A stretch of DNA of 10,182 nt from DAOUAJ01 sp034433615 (GTDB lineage: Bacteria; Chloroflexota; Anaerolineae; DUEN01): assembly GCA_034433615.1 (NCBI GenBank), contig DAOUAJ010000101.1, positions 1 through 10,182 on the forward strand, read 5' to 3'. The translations under genes and the position numbers were made by a program. A model generated the notes under the pieces. That model ran no database searches and was not told the origin of the DNA. It saw nothing but the letters and a program-made list of their open reading frames with translations. Of this stretch, positions 1 through 5,155 are shown in pieces; position 1 is the first letter of the stretch, and each line of letters starts with the position of its first letter.

Positions 1-41
1 CCCCTCCGGAAAAGCTTTTTTCAAGCTCTTTCACCTGCTGA

Positions 42-73
42 CTGGGGCCTGAGATTACCCCTTGAGGCCCCAG
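42..73. repeat. 9-bp inverted repeat (stem-loop) upstream of the ABC ATPase genes
   Basis: CTGGGGCCT (42-50) is perfectly complementary to AGGCCCCAG (65-73) around a 14-nt loop. No T-run follows on either strand, so it is not a textbook terminator. It could end a gene lying left of the window or be a leader structure of the ABC genes. Two smaller hairpins follow: GAGGGG/CCCCTC with a 4-nt loop (110-125) and CCCC/GGGG around TTCA (133-144). The structures are seen directly; any role is inferred. Confidence 0.5.
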
Positions 74-198
74 CTAGGCAGGTAGGAGGCTTAAAAGGGC
101 CATTCTGCAGAGGGGGAGTCCCCTCCGCACCACCCCTTCAGGGGCATCTGTCCGTCCCTGAACTCTACATATTAAGAGAACGCAAGGTAGGACACCGG

Positions 199-1170
199 AT
201 GGATGAGTATGTAGTGGAAGCCGAAGGCCTGACCCGCCGCTTTGGCGAGCTTACCGCTGTAGACACGTTGGATCTGCGCGTGCCGCGCGGCCACCTCTTT
301 GGGTTGGTGGGACCGGACGGCGCCGGTAAGACCACCACCATCCGTATGTTGTGTGCCATCCTGCGGCCCACAGCCGGCACTGCTCGCGTGGCCGGCTACG
401 ATGTCGTGCGCGAGGGTGGTCGAGTTCACGCGCACGCCGGTTATATGTCGCAGCGCTTCAACCTCTACGGCGATCTCACGGTGGAGGAAAACATCCGCTT
501 TTTTGCCGAAATCTTTGGCATTCCCCCGAGCCAACGAGAGGAGCGCATGGCGGAGTTATTGGTCTTCGCCGGGTTGGAACCATTTCGCCGTCGCCGGGCC
601 GAACACCTCTCAGGTGGGATGAAGCAAAAGCTGGCGCTGGCCTGCACGCTGATCCACGAGCCGGATGTGCTCATGCTGGACGAGCCCACCACAGGCGTGG
701 ACCCGGTCGCTCGCCGCGATTTCTGGAAGATCCTCTACACCCTGGTGGGCCGTGGCGTGACCATCCTGGTCAGCACGCCGTACATGGACGAGGCCGAACG
801 GTGCAACACGGTCGCCTTCCTCTCCCGCGGCCGCCTGCTGGCAGTGGGCACACCCGACGAGCTCAAGCGGCGATTGCCCTGGCAGGTGCTGGCGCTGCGG
901 GCGCGTCCTCAGGAGACAGCTCAGCGGATTGCTCAGGGCACGCCTGGCGTGGCCGACGTGGAAATCATGGGAGATGTTTTGCATCTGTTCGTAGCCAACG
1001 CGACGGCGATCTTGCCGGTTCTAGAGGACAACCTGGCCAAAGGCGGCGTGGAGGTGCGCACTCTGCGCCAGGTGCCACCGTCTATGGAAGACACTTTCAT
1101 GTGGCTGATCCAGGAGATGAGAGACAACTCCTCTAGCGAGGACAGGCCCCCTAGCGAGGACAGGCGATGA
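199..1170 (+). CDS. ABC transporter ATP-binding protein, resembling the N-terminal half of YbhF-type ATPases
   Basis: This is a 323-aa cytoplasmic nucleotide-binding subunit that should power an ABC-2 type (drug or lipid efflux-like) exporter. Visible motifs are Walker A GPDGAGKT (residues 38-45), Q-loop Gln85, signature LSGGM (137-141), Walker B VLMLDE (157-162) and the D-loop after it. Two positions are unusual. Walker A has Asp where most ABC proteins have Asn, and the switch-loop His is Pro194 (STPYMDEAE), so this ATP site may be catalytically weak. From memory, the first half of two-domain YbhF-like ATPases has similar features, which is why I compare it to that half. The ATG is preceded by AAGGTAGG at a suitable distance. 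A C-terminal extension (about 230-323) ends in two SEDR-containing repeats. The stop overlaps the next start as ATGA, so the two ATPases are almost certainly co-translated and probably form a heterodimer. Confidence 0.93.
   Translation: MDEYVVEAEGLTRRFGELTAVDTLDLRVPRGHLFGLVGPDGAGKTTTIRMLCAILRPTAGTARVAGYDVVREGGRVHAHAGYMSQRFNLYGDLTVEENIRFFAEIFGIPPSQREERMAELLVFAGLEPFRRRRAEHLSGGMKQKLALACTLIHEPDVLMLDEPTTGVDPVARRDFWKILYTLVGRGVTILVSTPYMDEAERCNTVAFLSRGRLLAVGTPDELKRRLPWQVLALRARPQETAQRIAQGTPGVADVEIMGDVLHLFVANATAILPVLEDNLAKGGVEVRTLRQVPPSMEDTFMWLIQEMRDNSSSEDRPPSEDRR
1133..1168 (+). repeat. 18-bp tandem duplication at the ATPase-ATPase junction
   Basis: CTAGCGAGGACAGGC occurs at 1133-1147 and again at 1151-1165, an 18-bp period that keeps the reading frame. 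It encodes the last 12 residues of the first ATPase as two similar hexapeptides (SSEDRP, PSEDRR). The second copy also supplies the GAGGA ribosome-binding site of the next gene, 6 nt before its ATG, so the duplication copied both a coding tail and a Shine-Dalgarno core. Confidence 0.85.
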
Positions 1171-2096
1171 ACCAGGGGTACGCAGTGGAGGTCGAAGGGT
1201 TGACCCGGCGCTTTGGCGAGTTCACAGCCGTGGATGCCGTCTCCTTTCGCATCCGGCAGGGTGAGGTATTTGGCTTCCTGGGGCCTAACGGCGCGGGTAA
1301 GACGACCACCATCCGCATGTTGTGCGGCATCCTGCCCCCCAGCGAGGGGATCGCCCGCGTCCTGGGCATTGATGTGGCGCGACGCCCTGATCAGGTCAAG
1401 CAACGGATTGGCTACATGTCGCAACGCTTCTCGCTGTACGAGGATCTCACGGTGCGCGAGAATCTGGAGTTTTACGCGGGGGTATACCAGGTGCCGCGTC
1501 GGGAGCGAGCCAAGCGTGTGCGTGAGCTGATCGAGATGGCCGGGCTGACTGGGCGGGAGCGTGAGCTGGCGGGTCACCTGTCCGGCGGGGTGCGCCAGCG
1601 GCTGGCGTTGGGGTGCGCCATCGTACACCAGCCGCCCATCCTTTTCCTGGACGAGCCGACCAGCGGAGTGGATCCGGCCTCGCGCCGGCGCTTTTGGGAC
1701 ATGATCTACGCGTTCGCCGCGCAGGGGGTCACGGTGATGGTCACCACGCACTACATGGACGAGGCCGAGCGTTGCCACACCGTCGGGCTCATCCACCAGG
1801 GGCGGTTGGTGGCGTTGGGCGCACCGGATGATCTGAAGACCACGCACATGCGCGGGCAAATCCTGGAGATTAACTGCGATCTGCCGATGTCGGCGATAGA
1901 TGTGCTGATGTCGCTGCCGGTCGTGCAGGAAGTGGCCCTGTACGGGCTGCTCCTGCACGCCACGGTGACCGACGCGGCAACAGCGGCTGGCCCCATCCTC
2001 GCCGCCCTCGCCGCAGCCGGCATCACTGTACGCTCATTGGAGCCAGTCCCGCCCACGTTGGAGGACGTGTTCATTTCCTTGATTCGCGCCGGATAG
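1167..2096 (+). CDS. ABC transporter ATP-binding protein, resembling the C-terminal half of YbhF-type ATPases
   Basis: This 309-aa nucleotide-binding protein has a full canonical motif set: Walker A GPNGAGKT (39-46), Q-loop Gln86, signature LSGGV (138-142), Walker B ILFLDE (158-163) and switch His195 in TTHYMDEAE. Unlike its upstream neighbour, it therefore looks fully competent for ATP hydrolysis. The two proteins are clear paralogues: both carry EVEGLTRRFGE-like starts, TTTIRMLC after Walker A, GYMSQRF around the Q-loop and a similar C-terminal motif (PPTLEDVF here, PPSMEDTF upstream). The start ATG overlaps the previous stop and has GAGGA 6 nt upstream. In YbhF-type systems two ABC-2 permease genes normally follow; here only a hairpin and a separately promoted lipoprotein gene do. 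The permease partners may lie left of the window or elsewhere in the genome. Confidence 0.94.
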   Translation: MNQGYAVEVEGLTRRFGEFTAVDAVSFRIRQGEVFGFLGPNGAGKTTTIRMLCGILPPSEGIARVLGIDVARRPDQVKQRIGYMSQRFSLYEDLTVRENLEFYAGVYQVPRRERAKRVRELIEMAGLTGRERELAGHLSGGVRQRLALGCAIVHQPPILFLDEPTSGVDPASRRRFWDMIYAFAAQGVTVMVTTHYMDEAERCHTVGLIHQGRLVALGAPDDLKTTHMRGQILEINCDLPMSAIDVLMSLPVVQEVALYGLLLHATVTDAATAAGPILAALAAAGITVRSLEPVPPTLEDVFISLIRAG

Positions 2097-2117
2097 GACC
2101 ATGATCGCCATAACCGC

Positions 2118-2164
2118 CGAAGGTCTCATGACCGAGGCAAAACGGCTCGGTCGGGAGACCTTCG
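2118..2164 (+). terminator. Large stem-loop after the ABC ATPase genes, probable transcription end
   Basis: CGAAGGTCTC (2118-2127) pairs perfectly with GAGACCTTCG (2155-2164). Inside it GACCGAG (2130-2136) pairs with CTCGGTC (2146-2152), separated from the outer stem by a 2x2 internal loop (AT/GG) and capped by a 9-nt loop. That gives 17 base pairs. No T-run follows, so it is either a T-less terminator, an mRNA 3' stabiliser, or a structured element. The position 22 nt after the ATPase stop and before a new promoter favours an operon end. Confidence 0.6.
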
Positions 2165-2233
2165 CTCATCACGGGGGTCAGTAAGCCGCGAGGCGGGCCG
2201 GATTTGCCGTGCAGACGGGATGGCCAGTGTGTG

Positions 2234-2262
2234 TTGACGAGCCGTCTCGAACCCCCTATAAT
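2234..2262 (+). promoter_or_regulatory. Near-consensus sigma70-type promoter of the SH3b lipoprotein gene
   Basis: TTGACG (2234-2239) and TATAAT (2257-2262) are separated by exactly 17 bp. Transcription would begin near 2269, giving a 5' UTR of about 50 nt before the ATG at 2319. Only the last -35 base differs from consensus, so strong housekeeping expression is expected. Confidence 0.85.
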
Positions 2263-2318
2263 AAGAACGTCGTTGTTTTTGCCTGCGATCTGTTCGTACT
2301 GTGCAAGGGAGGAACTCC

Positions 2319-3446
2319 ATGAGCCGCTCGTTAATTCTGCTCATCCTGGTGATGGGGGTGTTGCTGGCCGGTTGTGTCACCATGAGCCCTGGGCAATTAG
2401 CCCAATATTCGGCGGCCCTCGCCACCAATGTGGCTGTCAGCCAGGCTACCGTGTACGCCATGGCTACCGAGGCTGTGGCCCTGGCTGAGACCGCCACCGT
2501 CACGGCTTTACTCGCGCTAACGCCTACGCCTACGGTTACCAGCACCCCCACACCGTCTCCCACTTCTACGCCGACACCGGTGCCGACTGCCACACCCACA
2601 CCGACCGTTACTGTTTCTCCCACGCTGACCCCCATTCCTACACCGCAGCCGGAGGCGTTCGTCCGCGTCACCGGCAATGTGAGGGTTAACGTGCGCTCTG
2701 GCCCCGGGTTAGCCTGGGAGCCTTTCACGACCATCCCCCCTGGCCAGGACTTTCGCATCATCGGCACGAATGAAGCTCGCTCCTGGTGGCGTATCTGCTG
2801 CGTGGACAGCGATAAGACAGGGTGGGTGAGCGGGCAGGTGGTCACCGCGTATGGAGAATTGGACGTGATACCTGTCATCCCGCCCGCCTTGCCCGAAGAT
2901 CTATCTACCACCTGGCGCATCCGCTGGGAATGCTACTCCCCAGGCTGCAAATTCGAGGCTTGTGAGGGGCAAAGTGTCGCCAAAGTGCGCAAAGTGCTGA
3001 ACGAGCGCTGGCTAGAGATAGAGCGGAAGGCCACCTGGGAAGGCCAGTGCGGCGAGCCCTCGACATGGATCGTGCAGGTAGATCGCTACAGTGGTGAGGA
3101 GAGGACGCTGCCGGGAGGAGAGCCGCTCTTCCGTTTCTTCGAAGGTTGGGCGAACCTGGGAGAGGCCAATAACGTTTTTGTCAGAGATGAAGAGAAGATT
3201 CCTGTGTGGTGCACGACACCCCGCTCACGTGAAGAAGAGCAGGGCGATGGATGGACGGTGATTTTCGAGGGTGAAGCTTGTTATGACTTACGGAGCGGGA
3301 TGCTGCTCACTATAAGCTACACCAAGCGGTGGCTGTTCACGGGCACTTTCGAGGGGAAGCAGTACGAGCGCCAGTACTTTGGAGACTACGAAGTGTATAA
3401 GCAGACTCTAAAGGAGACCAACGTCACACTCAGCCCACCTCAATAG
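2319..3446 (+). CDS. Lipoprotein with Pro/Thr-rich stalk, SH3b domain and an unrecognised Cys-rich C-terminal domain
   Basis: A 375-aa secreted lipoprotein. The ATG at 2319 is preferred over an in-frame GTG at 2301 because AAGGGAGG (2305-2312) lies 6 nt before it. Residues 5-18 are a hydrophobic signal ending in the lipobox LLAGC, with Cys19 as the lipidation site. Residues 20-66 are Ala/Thr-rich and possibly helical. Residues 68-111 are a TP-repeat stalk likely to hold the rest away from the membrane. Residues 114-176 match a bacterial SH3b domain (VNVRSGPG near 124-130, GWVSGQVV near 168-175), a fold often involved in cell-wall or glycan binding. Residues 197-375 form a domain I do not recognise, with Cys205, 210, 215, 244, 298 and 321 suggesting disulfides. 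The gene has its own promoter and terminator, so it is monocistronic. Its function is unknown beyond surface anchoring. Confidence 0.9.
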   Translation: MSRSLILLILVMGVLLAGCVTMSPGQLAQYSAALATNVAVSQATVYAMATEAVALAETATVTALLALTPTPTVTSTPTPSPTSTPTPVPTATPTPTVTVSPTLTPIPTPQPEAFVRVTGNVRVNVRSGPGLAWEPFTTIPPGQDFRIIGTNEARSWWRICCVDSDKTGWVSGQVVTAYGELDVIPVIPPALPEDLSTTWRIRWECYSPGCKFEACEGQSVAKVRKVLNERWLEIERKATWEGQCGEPSTWIVQVDRYSGEERTLPGGEPLFRFFEGWANLGEANNVFVRDEEKIPVWCTTPRSREEEQGDGWTVIFEGEACYDLRSGMLLTISYTKRWLFTGTFEGKQYERQYFGDYEVYKQTLKETNVTLSPPQ

Positions 3447-3495
3447 AAATAGTCCAACCGCCGCGATGGCATCACCTTTCCCAGTGATGGAAGAC

Positions 3496-3525
3496 AACAG
3501 GCCCGGGCTATGGCCCGGGCCTGTT
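3496..3525. terminator. Strong bidirectional terminator between converging genes
   Basis: AACAGGCCCGGGC (3496-3508) and GCCCGGGCCTGTT (3513-3525) form a perfect 13-bp stem with a TATG tetraloop, followed on the plus strand by a short T-rich run (TTTGATT, overlapping the stem end). It lies between the lipoprotein gene (+) and the secreted-protein gene (-) and can end transcription from both sides. Confidence 0.85.
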
Positions 3526-3583
3526 TGATTCTGCGGTCGTACTGTCAGCACACGCGGGGGAAAGTCGGTCGCTTTGATTCTGA

Positions 3584-4429
3584 CTACTTTTCGGTGTAAG
3601 GCTGTCCATTCACCCAGACGCGAACGTTGTCGAAGTAGGCGTTAGTGTTCTCAGCCAGCGGGCTGTGGACTTGCAGGAAGATCATCATGCGCCCTTCAGG
3701 CCCTGCCTTGATGGCGGGGCTCCTCAAAGGCAGCCACTGTCCGTGGTTAGGGCCATTCACCCATACGGCGTCATTGTCATCCGCTTTGACGCCCAGCGCC
3801 ACCCAATCATAGGTCCAGACCTCACCACCATGCTTGCCGCCGTGGTCGTACAGCAGATACATGACCTCAACGACCACCTCAGCTCCGGGTGTCACATAGA
3901 AGGTGCGCGAGGCGCCAGCCTCGAACGGGACGCTGCCGGCGATCTTGAGAGAGTAGCTGCCGTCGTATGGTGCCTCATCCTTGTGAACCTGCTCCCGGTC
4001 GAACGTGACGTTCTTAGCCCCCTGGTAAGCGTAGAGGCCCCACTTATGTGGGACAGATGTCCAGGTCTCGCCGTACCAGTTGTCGAACGTCTCGAAGAAG
4101 GGGCCAGGATTGAGGTCATTACGCAGGACGCCACCTGTGGCCCAGGCATTGGTGTTGGCTGGATAATCCTTGGCCGGGCCATGTCCAACGATTGAGGAAT
4201 GATCTGTGCCCCATGCTACCTCCTCGGCGTGGGCAACCATAGCCGGGGAGGGCAGTGAGGCGATGCTGTTCACCCATGCTTGCAATTCAGCATCGCCGGG
4301 GTTAATAGTAGGGATAGGCCGGTCTACCCGAGGCGGTGTGATCGGGGTTGCCTGCGCGCCCCCAGCCGTTAAGGCAATCACCAGCACGCCAACGAGCAAC
4401 GCGGCGAAGAGTATCCTTCTGGATTGCAT
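3584..4429 (-). CDS. Secreted protein with a predicted carbohydrate-binding-like beta-sandwich domain
   Basis: A 281-aa exported protein. Residues 1-27 are a signal peptide (basic QSRR, hydrophobic 6-22, cleavage after AQA at 27). No lipobox or membrane anchor follows, so it should be released to the cell exterior or a loosely bound envelope layer. Residues 28-75 are a Pro-rich lead-in. Residues 105-275 are rich in Trp, Tyr and Gly and have the pattern of a jelly-roll beta-sandwich: SYSLKIAG near the middle and the closing strand YFDNVRVWVNG near the end resemble CBM4/9/22-like modules or the concanavalin A-like fold. I see no catalytic motif, and there are no cysteines. The start is set by the very strong AAAGGAGGAG site just upstream. 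A divergent near-consensus promoter lies about 200 nt away. Sugar binding is inferred, not shown. Confidence 0.82.
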   Translation of the reverse strand: MQSRRILFAALLVGVLVIALTAGGAQATPITPPRVDRPIPTINPGDAELQAWVNSIASLPSPAMVAHAEEVAWGTDHSSIVGHGPAKDYPANTNAWATGGVLRNDLNPGPFFETFDNWYGETWTSVPHKWGLYAYQGAKNVTFDREQVHKDEAPYDGSYSLKIAGSVPFEAGASRTFYVTPGAEVVVEVMYLLYDHGGKHGGEVWTYDWVALGVKADDNDAVWVNGPNHGQWLPLRSPAIKAGPEGRMMIFLQVHSPLAENTNAYFDNVRVWVNGQPYTEK

Positions 4430-4630
4430 TTTTCTCCTCCTTTGTGATACTCAGATCACGAGGACAAAGGGGGCGGTGTGCTGACTCGACCCTATCACTG
4501 AACAGGGTGTGAAGAAACTCACCCCGTTGCTCACCAATTCATGCTGTCCACGAACGATATCACGAAGAGCCAACCAAAATCGGTGTGTCAGATCACCTAA
4601 TGAGGAGACAGAAGCAACCTGGCTATTTGT
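4430..4630 (-). promoter_or_regulatory. About 200-nt 5' leader of the secreted-protein gene with hairpins near the RBS
   Basis: If transcription starts about 7 nt after the -10 box, the mRNA has an untranslated leader of roughly 200 nt. It contains GTGAT/ATCAC around a 6-nt loop (4444-4459), abutting the Shine-Dalgarno site, and a bulged stem of GGG-TGA with TCA-CCC at 4505-4524. I do not recognise a known riboswitch class in it. The strong RBS sits at 4434-4443. Confidence 0.45.
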
Positions 4631-4637
4631 TTATCCC

Positions 4638-4666
4638 ATTATAACAGCAAAATCGCGATTCGTCAA
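4638..4666 (-). promoter_or_regulatory. Near-consensus sigma70-type promoter of the secreted-protein gene
   Basis: On the minus strand TTGACG (4666-4661) and TATAAT (4643-4638) are separated by 17 bp, the same architecture and the same -35 hexamer as the lipoprotein promoter at 2234-2262. Expected transcription start is near 4631. Confidence 0.85.
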
Positions 4667-5098
4667 TCTATTTTGGGCGAGCGTTAAGAGCTTGGGACAG
4701 GTTGTCGAATGGCCTTTGGGGGCAAACCCAGGATACGCGCCCGCCTGATTTTGGCGATGGGCATGGCCGGCCAACTCCAGTGGGCACTTGCCCCGAATGT
4801 CCAGCTCCCGTCCTTTCACCGGCCGGTTGTCTTCGATCTTCAAGTAACGAGTAAACGGGGGAGGGAACTTCTCGTCCCTCATTGCCTCATCACCCTGGCC
4901 CCTCGTCTGAGAAGCCCGTCCTGGCCGATAGCCCATTCGGGCCACAAGCCTGCACCCTTCGCCGTTCAGAAGGGTGTAGCCCATGCGGGCCACAGGCAGG
5001 CCAAGGATGACAAGGGCAGACTGACCAGCGGCTCCCTGGCCCCTGGCCTGCACGACGTCCAGGGCAAGCAGGGCAAGCTCGTTGCCTTATGCGGGGCT
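4667..5098. other. Palindrome-rich stretch with no convincing gene, possible interspersed repeat or structured RNA
   Basis: This 430-bp stretch is open in several frames on both strands, but none has a good RBS or a recognisable product. It is dense in self-complementary sequence: TGGCCGGCCA (4764-4773), ACCGGCCGGT (4818-4827), GAGGGA/TCCCTC with an 8-nt loop (4861-4880), CACCCTTC/GAAGGGTG with an 8-nt loop (4953-4976), and GCCC/GGGC mini-hairpins at 4931-4942 and 4979-4990. A near-identical 21-bp sequence occurs twice (4929 and 4977). The GH127 promoter begins at its right edge. It could be a non-autonomous repeat element, a decayed gene or an RNA; I cannot tell which. Confidence 0.5.
4929..4997. 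repeat. Two copies of a 21-bp sequence flanking an 8-bp hairpin
   Basis: The sequences at 4929-4949 and 4977-4997 both read TAGCCCAT-N-CGGGCCACA and differ at three positions, with a 48-bp period. Each contains a GCCC-4nt-GGGC hairpin. Between them lies CACCCTTC (4953-4960) pairing with GAAGGGTG (4969-4976). The minus strand would encode VARMGY twice, but I consider this a nucleotide-level repeat. Confidence 0.75.
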
Positions 5099-5127
5099 TT
5101 GACAAAGGCTGGACCCGATGTTAGGAT
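5099..5127 (+). promoter_or_regulatory. Sigma70-type promoter of the GH127 gene
   Basis: TTGACA (5099-5104, a perfect -35) and TAGGAT (5122-5127, 4 of 6 for -10) are separated by 17 bp. Transcription would start near 5134, giving a leader of about 22 nt before the RBS-backed ATG at 5156. Its position inside the longest possible reading frame argues that translation does not begin further upstream. Confidence 0.75.
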
Positions 5128-5155
5128 AGCGGGCAACGAACCGGAGGGAGTCACC

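Noticed and set aside
145..198. Possible promoter for the first ATPase near CATATTAA
   Set aside because: No -35-like hexamer lies at proper spacing; transcription may come from upstream of the window.
933..1958. A 341-codon open frame on the minus strand across the two ATPase genes
   Set aside because: It is antisense to two clear ABC genes, has no family features, and such open frames are common opposite GC-rich coding sequence.
2101..2184. Short plus-strand frame of 27 codons beginning 4 bases after the second ATPase stop
   Set aside because: It coincides with the 17-bp hairpin, has no similarity I recognise to a permease, and its RBS spacing is poor; the hairpin explains the sequence better.
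2518..2650. Repetitive CACC/CCTAC-rich sequence that looks array-like
   Set aside because: It is the codon pattern of the TP stalk, with no fixed repeat or spacer lengths, so it is not a CRISPR array or minisatellite of note.
2126..2920. Minus-strand frame rich in Val-Gly repeats
   Set aside because: The repeats are the antisense image of the Thr-Pro stalk of the lipoprotein.
4631..5053. A 140-codon minus-strand frame with repeated VARMGY
   Set aside because: No RBS, no recognised domain, and it runs through the secreted-protein promoter; it is treated as part of a nucleotide-level repeat region.
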